Positions 21,246 to 33,527 of a DNA stretch of 64,000 nucleotides are shown one piece after another (the stretch's first letter is position 1; the number at the start of each line of letters is the position of its first letter). The stretch covers positions 75,130,509 through 75,194,508 of the forward strand of contig CM073594.1 in assembly GCA_037074705.1 (NCBI GenBank), in the 5' to 3' direction. The notes under the pieces were generated by a model, which saw only the letters and a program-made list of their open reading frames with translations, did no database searches and had not been told where the DNA came from. The position numbers and the translations under genes are program-made. The stretch is from Zhengitettix transpicula (taxonomy: Eukaryota; Arthropoda; Insecta; Orthoptera; Tetrigidae).

Positions 21246-23337
21246 TAAAAACACTATACCTTAAAAATCATGGCAGGAGATATTTCATTTAAAAGGTGAA
21301 TTTGCATAAAATAGGAGGAAGACAAAACCAAGATACAAAGAAGATATTTGAGAGAAAAATGAAGAAAATTGAATTTTCGAGAGAAGTATTTTCACTGTTA
21401 TTTGAAGTTTGGGACATTTTTAATGTTGAAACCCGATTAATAATCGAATGAATCAGGGCAAAAGAAACCACGAGGGAAAAGAAATCTTCACACTTTCATT
21501 TTAATTGGATAAACAAGGAAGGTTATCTATAATTTCCTCTTCTCGGTTTGAAAAGCGATTTTTTCGTAGAAAGGATCCAGTTCAATTAATTCCATCTGTT
21601 TTTCCCCGGGTCCTGGATTATTCCTCTCTCCTGTCATTCTGTATTCATTCTTCTCTTTCAATCCGAAATAAATTAGAAAAGCCAACCCCCGCAGATATTC
21701 ATTTGTAATCATCCAGATGTAAGTAACGAGTCTTAGTTTCACGGTAGCAAATTTTCTTCCGTCGTTTAAAGTTAAAATAAGATGTTCATTTTTGTTTTTT
21801 CCCGTTTTTCTATTGAAACTATCACCCGCTAAACTCTCTTTCCGTCTTTCTTCTTCAAATTTTTATTCTCTCCCTTTTTCCCCACTCTTCTTCATTCATT
21901 AAACATCCCCTCAAAGAGAAGAAAGAAAATATGGAAGAAGCGAAATAATTAACCTCGGGCGACGTCGGAAAAGTTTTCGTCGGCGAGGAAAGAAAATGGT
22001 GCGACTGTGAGAAAGAGAAGGAGATAGCTACGCTCACTTATTTATTACTCCGGGGCAATAAAAATGTCTGATCGAATTAGAAAAGAGAGAAAGCGACACG
22101 GTTGGAATGGAAAATACAGCGGGACCAGATGGAATTTTAACAGAAGAAAAAAAGAATATTGAACTTTAAATGGGGGAAGCGGGGTAAAGACTTGTTACAC
22201 TCAGATTGGAAACGGAGAGGGATTGAGAAGGTGAGGAACAGAACGCAGAAGTCTCGATATTAGTCTGAGTAGAGATATGAAAACAATTTTCGAAGGGGAT
22301 GGGGGGGGGGATAAAGGGCGGCTGGGTGAGTCAGAAGGGTGGGTGAATCAGAACCGTAGAGAATAATTTTTTTTTCGGATGGGGTGGGGGGGCGGAATTT
22401 TAATGAAAACGTTATTCTCATGATCTAACTTCATCATTGATGTCTTACACGACGAAGAGGTCGATAATCGCACCTGAAGACATTTATTGAATATCTGAAG
22501 TTCAATCGCAAATAAAACTTTTAGTCTGAGTTTCGGGATCTACTTTTCCACCCACTTCCACTTGAACAGCGACGTTAGTTTTCCCTACTTCTTCGCATAA
22601 AGCGACTGATCCAAAAAATCGCCGTCTCGCTGTGCAACTTTTCCCATGTTGGTTCAACCAATTCACCTCCTCCATATCGTGTAGGGGTATAATTCCCCCA
22701 GATGTGATGACGTCACAGTAATATTTCGTCTTTTCTTTTATTATTATAACATGGTTTCAATAATGGCTGTACCAATAATGTTCCGATTCCCCCATATTGG
22801 TTTTTCATACTTGACTCTGTAAATGTCTCTATTTTAAATCAAATCAATTATTGTTCTGAATGTACACAATAAATAAATTAGATTTAAATGGATTCTGTAT
22901 GATATGTGTAAAATAATGGATTAATAAAAAATTCAAATTAGGGGTGAACAGGTGCCACGTACAGAGAGTAAACGTTATTTTTCTAGTGTGCATTTGAATT
23001 TTTTTGACAACGGTGAGGTAACATTACGTGTCTGACTGTTATTCTCTCCCTGTTAAAAACGTTGGAGCAAACCTCTGCACATTATTCTCAAACTTCTAGA
23101 CGATCCTCGACGTCGTTCTCTTAACCTAACATGTTTCTGCATTTCTTTCCGTTTCTCCTGCTTTATTTTCTTTTCTTTTATTCCTTTTCTGCCTTTTCTA
23201 TTCTCAACTTTCTACTCTCAGACAATGGAATACCCGAAAAATCAATGACCCCAGGGCCAAAAAAAAAACGCTAAAACGTGAAACATCACATGTTTTGATT
23301 AAACAAAATTAAGCACAAAATAAAGAAGATTAAGAAA
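21246..23337. other. Non-coding DNA with purine-rich patches
   Basis: No gene seen. G-rich runs lie near 22300-22400. Short frames (21289-21471, 21505-21742, 21855-22037) are compositionally biased and unrecognised. TGACGTCA lies at 22708-22715. Confidence 0.5.
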
Positions 23338-23339
23338 TA

Positions 23340-24649
23340 CCACTGTGAACAAAAAGGAAGGTGAATTTATTTATAAAATATAAATTCTTTATTTATTCTT
23401 CCAAATCAATTTCATCCCCTTCAAAGTAATCCCCGTCCGATAAAACGCACTTTTTTCCAACGCTTTTTCCAGTCCTCGAAACAGTCGGAATAGTCTTTTT
23501 CCGGTATAGCCTTCAAGACCTTCTTCGATTCGATTTTTATCTCCTCAATCGTGTCAAAACGGCGTCCCCGCATTGGCCTTTTGCCTTTGCTGAATAGCCA
23601 GAAGTCGCACGGAGCCAAATCAGGCGAATACGGTGGTTGAGGAACGATATACGTCGAGTTTTTGGCAAAAAAGTCACGAAGAACCAATGCAGTATGACAT
23701 GGTGCATTATCGTGATGAAGGAACCAAGAGTTGTTCGCCCATAATTCTGACTGTTTCAGACGAATAGCTTCACGCAAACGACGCATAACGCTCAAATGAC
23801 ATTCTTTGTTGACAGTTTGGCCCGGCGAAAGGAATTCATAGTGCACCACACCACGATAATCAAAGAAACTGTCAACATGACCTTGATTTTCGATCGACTT
23901 TACCGTGGTCTTTTCAAACTTGCTTCACCTTTTACACGACATTCGCTGGATTGGTCGATGGTTTCAGGGTCGTATGCGTAAATCCAAGTCTCGTCTCCAG
24001 TAAGGATGCATTTCAAGTGGTCCTGATAGTCAGACAGCAAAGTTTCACACACATAAACGCGACGTTTTTTCCAAAATATTGAGCGATTTTGGCACCAATC
24101 GAGACTTGACGCGTTTCAGACACAAAATATTCTTCAAAATGGTTTGGGCTGAGCCAAATGATATTTCAAAACTATCAGCGAGATCTCTAATTGTCCATCG
24201 ACGATTTTCAAGCACCAAATCTTTGATTTTTTGGACGTGGCTCTCGTCGGTAGACGTTGATGGTCGTCCAGAGCGCGGGTTCGTCTTCAACGCGTTCTCG
24301 GCCCTCTTTGAACTCGTTGTACCACTTATAAACGTTTTTTGTGCCATAGTTTGATCACCAAAGGCCATCCGCAACATTTTCAACGTGTCCGCACAAGAAT
24401 ATTCGTCCCGCAAACAAAATTTGATGCGAGTTCTTTGCTCAATAAATTCACCCATTGGAAAAATCGAAAAATTCACTTTTTGGTGTTTTCAAAAACACGT
24501 GTAACTCGAAGATAATTAGACCTTTTAACAAACAGACGCTCGGCAAATATTATAGACTGTCCTACCAACCTAGGAAAAAAAATGTACGTGCCTTCCTAAT
24601 ACCCGGGAGTTTTAAATAACAATTTCACCTTACTTTTTGATCACAGTGG
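23340..24649 (-). mobile_element. Mariner (DD34D) transposon copy 3, a different lineage, near full length
   Basis: The element is 1310 bp, normal for mariner. The terminal repeats CCACTGTGAACAAAAAGGAA and, inverted, CCACTGTGATCAAAAAGTAA are flanked by TA (23338-23339 and 24650-24651). The N-terminal frame (24045-24476) begins MNFSIFPMGEFIEQR and has NPRSGRPSTSTDESHVQKIK, the linker after the first helix-turn-helix. GDETWIYAYDPET (first Asp, near 23975), HHDNAPCHTALVLRDFFAK (second) and PYSPDLAPCDFWLFSKGK (third) are all readable; the last two lie in the 23421-23849 frame. The frame is broken near 24045 in a short GT run, at a TAA after KRPR, and by a one-base shift before the 23849 frame. 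The gene is close to intact but inactive. Confidence 0.93.
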
Positions 24650-24651
24650 TA

Positions 24652-25814
24652 TGTTTTAAAACAGGAAATAAGTTTAATTTAAAGTATCTCGACCAACATT
24701 TTTTTTCATTACATCACTATAATTAAATTATTTTATGTCATATACGTGTAACTTGTAGATTTAAACAAATGAAGGAGGTCCCGATGGTTACATCCAAGAA
24801 GAATAGCGAAGGGTAGATGAGAGTAGGAGGGTGTCTAAATAAAAGAAACACTTTACTACTGAAAAAATAGCAGATTTAAGAAAGGAAATTACTTAATTTC
24901 TATTAGGAAATATAAATAATTACGCAGAAAAAAAAATTGTTTTGTGAATACGGGGAAAATTTGTTAAGATGTTAATAAATGAATGTTCTAATTACAACCC
25001 CTGTCAAGATGGGAGGGAAGTGATAATTGGAGCTAGTGAAGACCGTCTGAGAAGGGTGGATACAGGTGGATTGTTGTGGCGCGAGCTGGAGTTTTGGGGT
25101 GAGGCTGAGGAATTGCCATTAGGGACTTTCACCCCCCTTGCATCCCCCGTCACACTCAGCACAACCCTGAGCAATCTGTTGCACGTAGGACACCGCAGCC
25201 AGACCACTGACCAGCTGCCGCCTCTACCAGTGTTGCCACCACCACCACAATCCCACGTTCCAAACACAACAACCCCCCTCCCCTCCACACACAACCCTGG
25301 AATTCCACACAATGACACAATTGCTGTTTAAGGCTCGCCGCACAGTTACCAGCCGAACCCCTGACGCCGAGGTGCAATTGCCTCCGCCCCCCCCCCTCAC
25401 TCAGCAACTTTATCAGGTTCGGGGAGGGTTGGTAAAGAACAGCGCTGCCTGGACGACACGGCACGTCACTCGTCGGCGGCGACACACGTAAATTATTCAT
25501 CTATTGTAGGACAAACGAGGATTGAGGTGGAAAAACTGATCGAGGACCGAAAAAGTGTGAAATTCCCAGGGACAAATGAGCGCAGAAAAATTACCTGCGA
25601 CTGCTTAATTGCCAGACTGTCAGGTCTGGGCAATGACGTCATCACTGTCCAAATTTTCCTGCAATAATTAATGTTTTTTTAAAAAAAGTAACTCGAAAAA
25701 TCTTATCACAGGAGCAGATAGAGTGAAATTATTATAATTTCACTACATAATTCCCTACAACTTACAGTTTTCATTTATAACGCCTGTTTTTGAATTAATA
25801 AACCACTTATGGAC
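24652..25814. other. Non-coding DNA with a GC-rich island
   Basis: The island at about 25000-25480 is rich in C and has frames on both strands (24969-25331 plus, 25004-25318 minus, 25156-25500 minus). The plus frame ends in a Pro/Thr/Ser-rich tail. Overlapping frames on both strands are what GC-rich DNA gives by chance. An exon or promoter island cannot be excluded. TGACGTCA lies at 25634-25641. Confidence 0.4.
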
Positions 25815-26216
25815 CTTATACAGACACTTTATTTTTTATTTATTACATACATCATGTTCGTATCTTCTTCAGGTATTATCCTAAAAAGGAAGTCTTTACA
25901 AATGATTAAATTTATAGACTATAGACAAAGTATACAAAGACACATAAATTAAACAAAAAAACGAATAACTTATAAAATTATTATAACAAACTAACACTAA
26001 AACAATTAAAGTGTTATTGTTATAATAATTATAATAATGTTATAAAAATTTGGCAAGTTGTTAGTTTTCTGTTTACTTTGGTTTCACTTCGTTTACTTTG
26101 TAGAATTAGTCTATAAATCTAATCATTTGTGAATACCATCTCTTTAGGATAATAACCTGAAGAAGATACGAACCTGCATCTAAACGCTATAAATAAAAAA
26201 TTAAGTGTCTGTACAA
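25815..26216. repeat. Long palindrome with about 110-bp arms
   Basis: The complement of 25815-25925 matches 26100-26216: CTATAAATTTAATCATTTGT, TTTAGGATAATACCTGAAGA, AGATACGAAC, AATAAATAAAAAATAAAGTG and TCTGTATAAG against CTATAAATCTAATCATTTGT, TTTAGGATAATAACCTGAAG, AGATACGAAC, ATAAATAAAAAATTAAGTG and TCTGTACAAG. The spacer holds a second hairpin, TTATAACAAACTAACACT with AAGTGTTATTGTTATAA. Confidence 0.8.
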
Positions 26217-26573
26217 GTTAAATAATTAATTTATTAATTTCTAGAAATTATGTAATACTCGCTGTAGATTATTAACTAAGAACACTTCAGCATTAAAAAT
26301 TATTTCATTATTCTGTTTCATAGTGTAGCTGTTACAGCGTCATCTTTTCCATTATATTATACGTGATTCTTTCCCCCTGAGCTTTTAGTTGTGTATTAAT
26401 AATGTTCGACGTTAAACCATTGTAACAACTGCGTGGTGAACAACCGGATCAAGATTTGGAACGTAGAGTTGAGTCTCGTGACGGGATTCAAATCAGTGAA
26501 CCCAGTGAGATGCCCGTAAAGTCAATCAAATGTCGCGGTTGTTTTCAAATATTTAAAATAAAAATAGAGGACA

Positions 26574-27527
26574 TATATATATACTAATTAAACAAATTTA
26601 AAATGACACAATAACTAACGTTATGGCGCCAATTTGTAATGAACACCAAATGTAAGAAAGTTATATAAAACGTTAATGCATCAATTTTAATTTAAATGAA
26701 AGGATATGTAATAATAATTAAGAAATTTAAATAAACAAACGAATTGATTTATTAATGCACAAAATAGTTAAATTTACAAATGTTATACAATGAATTTTAC
26801 AAGAAATACCACATATTTATATTTTAATTTTTATTATTTATTAGTGTTCTACAATCAAAATTCGCTCTCTCTCTCTCTGGCTCAGGGTCTTTACTGGGCC
26901 TTTAAATAAAGAAAATATTTGTTGACAATTGAATTTTCTATAATGCTATATAAATACTTCAATGTATTATTTACAATGCAAATATAAAATGTTTACTTTA
27001 AATTATAAACGATATTCAAAAACTAAATGGTGTACAAATATGAATTTAGTTAAATTGCAACTTACAGTTTCTGGTAATCAGGGCAATTTGGCTCGTTCAA
27101 TACACTTACACACTCATTACTCTTTATAACAGGCCATTTTTAACACTGACTCTAATTATCACTATTTGTTTGACCAAAAGTTGGCTTTACATTGCAATAT
27201 CTCGACGAAAACATTACTCCGTAATAACTCAACAACTTATTCAGTAATCTCTCCACGAAGATTTTACACCGCTATATCTCCTCAACAACTTTTCTCTAAT
27301 ATACTTTTGCGACGACTCCTTTACTATAATTCAACAACAAGTTTTCTCTGCTATGCTATGGCGACGACAGGCCACACCACGCTCTAGCAATCCAACAACC
27401 TACAATACCTTAAACCTGTGGTATTATTGTCCATTCTTGTGTGCAACTTGTGTGTTTCTGCCGCTAATAATTTGAGTCAAAGTTTTATAATTATTAATTA
27501 ATAATTTCCTTTTAATTACCACAATAT
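26574..27527 (+). mobile_element. Family F element, copy F4
   Basis: It starts in a TATATATATA tract with a degraded terminus (ACTAATTAAAC) and carries GGCGCCAATTTGTAATGAAC near 26624 and CTCAGGGTCTTTACTGGGCC near 26881. It ends CTGCCGCTAATAATTTGAGT and TTAATTACCACAA (27513-27524). A CT microsatellite lies at about 26865-26878. It is followed directly, sharing TATA, by the start of F5 in the same orientation. The 73-codon frame at 27166-27387 reflects a run of about 40-bp near-repeats (CGAC..., CTCAACAACTT...) and shows no known motif. Confidence 0.78.
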
Positions 27528-28580
27528 ATTGTAATAATTAATAAGGGAGTAAATGAATTAAATTTGCCCTACGTTGTGGAAGCCAATTTATGTAATAATT
27601 AAAAGGTGGTCTTAATTAAAAGAATTAATTAACAAAATTATTAAGATTTAAAAATTTATTCTTTAAAGGTACAAATTGTAATCCCTACTTTATACGCCGA
27701 ATTTTATCAAGTTAACAAACAAATATTTTATTTCAATTTTGCAATTCGTGGCGTTGTAGGAAAAATACTACTTTATATTTTACATTCAAATACGTCGAAA
27801 TTCTCTTTATCTCAGGGTCATTACTGGGTTTTATAGAAAGAACAATCCAATTTAATGAACTAACATTAACAATTCATACTCATTGAAGCTAACTTAATAC
27901 AATATGATAATAGACGAAATGAAAGAAACTAAATTAAATGAAAAACGAACGAAATCTGACTTCGACCTTTAATACTCGTTTAAAGATTTTAAATAATTGT
28001 TTTGTACTCACTAATGTCTTTCTGGTACCAGATCTGATTCTTGGAGCTTGAGGACAACATTCACTTAAATGGCCATTATTCACTGATTCTACACATTAAA
28101 TTTTTAATACACACGGTCGATATTCTCGTTCCCTGCTACCTGAAACTATGGATCAGCCGCCCCTCAGTTAGTCCTTGGACATAGGTCTCCTTGATACCTC
28201 TGTGCGAAATTTACTTCAGTCTCTGTGAAGCAAAACCTTTTGCTTCCATTTTTGCGATTATTAATTGAGTCTCTCCGTCAAAACTGTTTACTCGTGTTTT
28301 ATGTAAACTAATAGTAATAGATCTCGCAGTTGGACTTCTTGGACCGCGCTATTCATACTTTTAGATCACCAGCCTGTTGCCCTAAAAAAAAAAAACACAT
28401 TTTGCGTTTTCAGTTCCCGTGTGGATTGATCTGGTTCTCTTCTTGCCGCAGACTGACTTCCTAAGGGTGCGCGGATTTTCAACTATTATAGCCGACAATG
28501 AGCCGTGATTTTTGCTTTCAAAACTCGTGCCGCAAACAATCCAATTAAGTTAAAACAATTCATGGCCTCATTAATTATAT
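27528..28580 (+). mobile_element. Family F element, copy F5
   Basis: Starts TTGTAATAATTAATAAGGG right after F4. It has CTCAGGGTCATTACTGGGTT (27811), CGAAATCTGACTTCGACC (27952), CTGGTACCAGATCTGATTC (28022) and TGCCGCAAACAATCCAATTA (near 28530). The right terminus has decayed into TTAATTATATATATATAT. It is the closest relative of F1 by eye. A tail-only S retroposon is inserted at 28370-28395. Near the left end the minus strand carries TTGGCTTCCACAACGTAGGG after ATTACATAAA. Confidence 0.82.
28370..28395 (+). repeat. Tail-only family S insertion
   Basis: The string AGCCTGTTGCCCT followed by twelve A residues is exactly the 3' end of family S. It interrupts F5 where F1 reads TAGATCGGCATCCACAATTT. 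This is an extreme 5' truncation typical of target-primed reverse transcription. Confidence 0.8.
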
Positions 28581-30954
28581 ATATATATCTTACAGTTTAG
28601 AAATGAAAATGAAGAACAAAACTCAATTTTAATCATTTTAGGCAAGTTGATTGGAATATAATTAGTGGAAATTGGACATAATTTAAATTTATTTATAAAC
28701 ATTAAAATTTTTAAAAATCTTAAATATATAACGTTTATGATAAACAATAAAATATTTAATTATACTTAATTTTTAAGGAGGATTCAACCACTTATTCCTC
28801 AAATTATTTTCATATAATTTTTAATTAATTTTTTAGATACATATGAAGAGTTTCCTAAACTAAGGGATGTAATTTTTACTGGATGTATATTGGTTAATTG
28901 TAAATTTTAATGTGCATAAATATATTTAGACTTTTAGCCAATTTTTTTACAAATTATAATCATTATATTGCAGTTAAAGTTCCAATTTTTAATTATAAGT
29001 TTTATTTGAAATCACATCTGTGAAATTCCAAGTTAATAAAAATTAATTAATCAATTGGATAGTTTCCAATTCTAGTTTCGAGATTATAAAATATTTTAGT
29101 ACCAATAAATACGTAGAATTATTATTGTTGAGGAAACTCAAAAACAGATAACCGATGTATGAAATAAATTATTCCCCGCCCCGTCTGGTTAACTATTCAA
29201 CCCTCCAAACACCACACTCGCTTTATTCACGATCCTTTCCACGCGGACTTGCCAGTTTCTCAGTTCCCTGACCAACAACCGACGGGGTTGGATGACCTAA
29301 AGTGTTGCTGACGCTCTATTGGGACGAAGCAACGCCCCTTGAGTCCTCTCACTCAACTCCTGCAACAGAAATCGAATTACGCTTGCTGCATGTCTGCCAA
29401 AAAAAAATAGGGTTGGGGGGGGGGGAATCCGACCCGTCACCTCTGGCACCGGAAGGAAAAAGTTACGGGCCAAGTTGCTGAGAAGGTCGGTAGTGTGTGC
29501 GGGGGAGGTTTGTTGCTGCGTGATGAATAGCCCAACCCCCCACCCCAGTCCCCACAATCCACCCCGCACGCTTTCGACGCCCACATACAAATTGTTCTTT
29601 ATGGACACGAACACTCGGTGTTTAGGATTGGCGACGGTGGTGGTTGTTGACGGGGGTGCAGAGGGGTGGAAATGCCAATAACGTTTCGCAATCGCACGAC
29701 GACTGCAGCAGGGGTGGCGGTTTCTCTTCCTATAAACCTTTCCGTTCCAACCCGCCCCCAACCTTTCCGGCTAAAAAATATGACCAGGAACTTTGGCTTT
29801 AACGAAGGCTTTGGAAAGCGGAAGTTGGAACGAGAACTGCCCCTAGCAGACAAACCCGATATAAACAAAATATCCGAAATGCCCAACTGTTCAGTAAAAT
29901 ATCTGAAAATATTTAAATGAATTATCGTAGACGACTGGACGCGTCTGAGATGAATAAGAGTTGTAAAAGGTGGAAAATTAAAAATAGAAGCAAAGGAAGT
30001 TCACGAGAATAAAGGATTTTAATAAGAATACACACCCTAATTAACATTTATTAAGTCACAAAAAAGGAAAGCAGGTAATTAAGTGAATTTAATATTCAAA
30101 ATACTACTGTAATAGGAGGGAAAATCGAACAAAATCACTAATAATTACTATCTCTGCTGATAAATGTAGAGTAAGTTATTTTATAAATGCATAGGAAGGG
30201 ATAGAAAATGGGAAAGAGGTGACAGCCCATTAGTATAGTGCTGATATCGCCAAAATGGTCGGCAGAAAACAAATTTGTCAAAGAATAAAGGCTTCAGAGA
30301 ATTTAATTATCTTTCCAGGGCATTATCTGGTTTTAATAATACATTGAGAATTACCGAAATTACAGCAACAGAAAAAGTGTTCGGACTGAAGAACCCACTT
30401 CTTTTTTACTCTTAGACAAACAATACTGTTAAACATTTTAATTTACTCTACAAAACACAAGTTTCAGCCTGACTCGGGTAATCGTCCTCAGCGCCATAAT
30501 ATTAGCAGTATACAGACAGCAAAATGTGTGTATTATTCGGCCATTTTGAAAGGATTTTAGAAATCAGATACTGCGTTGGAAAGAGAATTAAATTCTCTAA
30601 AACTTTCCTTCGATGACAAATAAGTGTACTGCGGACCATGTTGGAGATATCAGGACTAGAAATATCAAAAACTGCATTATTTTCGAAAATGACGTAAAAC
30701 GTAAATTTGACGAACGATAACCATTCTTTTCACAATTTTATGCTCTACTATTTATTACTGAACATTATTTTCTATAGAATGTTTCATGATTTTTCTATTA
30801 GCGAAAAACTGAAAAGAGGTAAAAAATGTGGTGGTTTTTAAGCCTTTGGAACACTTGCTTTTTCAGTAATGGCCACAACATCTACAAGTTGGAAAAAATA
30901 CTGAACAGCCTTTTTCTCGCAGTGGATTTTGTTTTGGACATAGCTTCTGGGTAA
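28581..30954. other. Non-coding DNA with a GC-rich island
   Basis: The first part is very AT-rich. At about 28828-28865 a string TATGAAGAGTTTCC..GGGATG resembles the hammerhead-like core at 62229. The island at about 29160-29780 gives overlapping frames on both strands (29297-29761 and 29599-29886 minus, 29475-29681 and 29666-29920 plus). None has a family signature, and mutual overlap suggests chance. Confidence 0.45.
30459..30492 (-). ncRNA. Weak hammerhead-like core
   Basis: Minus strand: GCTGAGGACGATTACCCGAG then TCAGGCTGAAACTTGTG. CTGA and GAAAC are in the right order with a short C/G-rich stem between, but the CUGANGA core is imperfect. Probably a relic. Confidence 0.2.
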
Positions 30955-31397
30955 TTTTTTCAGAGTAACAGGCTGCATGAGGGTAATCCACATAGTGGCC
31001 ACTCCGCTCTTATAGCACAGGAAAGGGACTGAAATGGGGGATGCGGAAGGGTTGATGAAGGTAGCCAAGGGTTAACTAGGGCCCCCTGTAAATAGTTTAA
31101 GGATCCTACGCGGCATTCGCCTAAAAGTGATGCAGGGAAAACCTTAGAAAAATCTGCATCATGTATGTCGGGTATTTGGTGCATGTCCTACGCCATTCAG
31201 ATGACGGGAGAGGGGTTTGCTGATTCCCTTCTCTGTTTAGGAGGCAGCTGGCCGACTATGCCAATAGGAATGGGATACAAAACTTACCCAAGACCCGTCA
31301 TCCCGGAACGTACACCTCTGAAAACAGGCCGAGGTGCTTCGGCTTGAGGGAGCCTTAGTTTAACAAACCAGAGAGGAGGAGCTATGCTCAAGGTAGC
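30955..31397 (-). repeat. Family S retroposon, copy S4
   Basis: The minus strand reads ATGCCCTC-like 5' family sequence through GCCGAAGCACCTCGGCC to the 3' end CTCATGCAGCCTGTTACTCT, then TGAAAAAATT as a short poly-A. The frame at 30960-31184 has LGECRVGSLNYLQGALVNPW, matching S5 and S6. Copy S5 follows immediately upstream on the same strand. Confidence 0.75.
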
Positions 31398-31885
31398 TTT
31401 TTTTAGGGTAACAGGCTATATGAGCCTAATCCACATGGTGGCAACTCCCCTTTAATAGCATAGGAAGGGATTTGAAAGGGGAGATGCGGAAGGGTTGAGG
31501 AAGGTAGCTAAGGGTTAACTAGGGTCCCCGGGCTATAGTTTAAGCATCCTACCCAGCATTCGCCTAAAAATAATGCAGGGAAAACCCTAGAAATACCTGC
31601 ATCAGGTAGGTCGGGCATTGGGTACTTGTTCCACGCCCTTCCGATAGCGGGAGAAGAGTTTACTGTGGGGCCGCAGCATTCCCTTCTCCGTACCTCGACC
31701 AGTTTATGAGGCAGCTGGCCGAATGTTCCAATGGGAACATCGAACAACTCTTACCGTATGCCCAAGGTCTGTGACCCAGGAACACACAGCTCTCAAAACA
31801 GGACGAGGTGCCTCGGCTTGTAGGAACCTTAGTTCAAAAACGGAGAGAGGAAACGGCAACCCCAAAGGTAGCTGGAGCTTTCTCC
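31398..31885 (-). repeat. Family S retroposon, copy S5, head-to-tail with S4
   Basis: Its 3' end, ATAGCCTGTTACCCT plus seven A residues (complement at 31394-31415), sits at the 5' edge of S4. This gives two tandem copies with a poly-A between them. Frames at 31704-31916 (PFPLSVFELRFLQAEAPRPV) and 31508-31747 (KLVEVRRRECCGP, AIGRAWNKYPMPDLPDAG) repeat those of S1 and S3. Past 31885 the sequence becomes unlike other copies. Confidence 0.78.
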
Positions 31886-33527
31886 AGAGATCTCTGTGAA
31901 GGCTTTGAAGACTCATATTTGCCCGCGAGAGAATTTTCGCCCGTAGGGTTAATTCGCTTCTTGTGCTACTTGGTATTCCTCAAGGGTGTATCACCGTCGC
32001 CCTGCGCCTGTCTCCTGAGGGCGCAGTGACACTTGTCTGCGAGCCGGGATCCGCCATTCTTCCTCCTCGGGGCTAATCACATTTCCTGTCTTTTCGCCCC
32101 CAGGTGCCGGACTCACGAAGACGTTTTATCCCCCACGCCACTTAGGACGAGACCTGTAAAGAAAGTAACATAACCCCGCGTGATGGCGCCACCGCGACAC
32201 CTGCTACAGCCTCATCCTGCTTAATTCGTCCGGTTCCACCTTTTCCCTCAACCACTCTGCCTGGTTTCCTCTCGTCTTTCCTTTTAAGTCTTCCATTTCC
32301 TTTCACGATCAACCCCTTCTACCTTCGTCGCATTTCTAACCCGGCTCGGCGAAATGACTTTACGTGATTATTTTTTCTACGTTCCATTGTAGTTACTTAA
32401 TCATCACGAACATGACGTAACAAGTCATCGAATGTTTTCGACCAACTTACCCCGGAAAGAATCCCGAGAAAATTATTTATCAACACTGGGGAAACCTTCG
32501 TATCGGTATAATAATTCTGAAAATATATAAAAAAAATACTAATTAGGTGAAAAGGCAGTCAACTAACAGACAACATCATTAAGTGATAAAATTAATAACA
32601 ATCAATGTATCTTATTGCTTTCGTCAGGCGGTTCCAGAGACGTTGTGTGTTATTGATTTTTATCATTAATACGCCATTATATAACTGTTGAAATAATATC
32701 ACAAGTAGAAAATCGGACAGTTAAAATAATTAGAAATTATTTCTTAAATTTTAATCAATGGATGATATTTCTTTGCCTGGTGTGATTATAATAAAACTCT
32801 AGTATAGTATTATTTGATGGTGTAAAACTGTAGAAAATTGGGAAACGTGAAAGAATTCTTAGAGTTTAAGAAAAATATGTTCAATTATTGAAAAATTCTT
32901 TTTCTAGAGTAAAGATTTTGTGTCCCACATTTCCTGCAATTTTTTTCAAGAATTTGGAAAAACGGGTTTAGTGATTACACCCCCCCTGTCCCCAATCCTA
33001 AACGTCTAGAGGAAACGCTGAAATACCTGGAATGCGATTTTACAAAAAAATTAATTCCAATAGTCTTCGGTTGGGTAAATATAATACGTCATTACATGAA
33101 ATTACGAATATTTTAGCTGGGAGCTACGTCATGGTAACCTATAACACTAAATATCTAAGTAGATATTATTGTCGGAAGGTTTTTCCGTTGCCAGGATTGG
33201 TTGACGATAAGGGAGGTTTGAAGAAAAAACGGAAGTTGAAAAGAAATATTTAGTATTTTCAGGGCATGGTCAAGAAGAATTAGGAAAACCATCGCTTGAA
33301 AATAAAGATATAGCAAGATTAATTTATTGTCTTTGGCCTATTTCTTACGTCCCCTTTCGCTAAGAATTCCCTTTTCCAAATATGTTCATTTTTAAATCCT
33401 CCCTGAACTTCAGCTAATCCAAGAGGCAAAACCCGACAATAATATATCATAATGTTTCCATAGCGTTGCCACAAAATTTCCATTCCGAATATAAATAGCA
33501 ATACAGATTCATAATTACAATTGATTC
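31886..33527. other. Non-coding DNA, GC-richer at the start
   Basis: The stretch 31950-32350 is GC-richer and holds a short hairpin CGCCCT...AGGGCG (about 31999-32024). It may be a 5' extension of the S5 element or an unrelated island. The rest is AT-rich with no coding signal. Confidence 0.4.

Noticed and set aside
24969..25500. Coding exon in the C-rich island
   Set aside because: Three overlapping frames on two strands, a Pro-rich tail and no recognised domain; kept only as island composition.
29297..29761. 154-codon open frame on the minus strand, the longest in the window
   Set aside because: It overlaps two plus-strand frames and another minus frame in a GC-rich, G-run-containing island, has no family signature, and shows runs such as PPPPT and a G/W-rich stretch expected of biased DNA.
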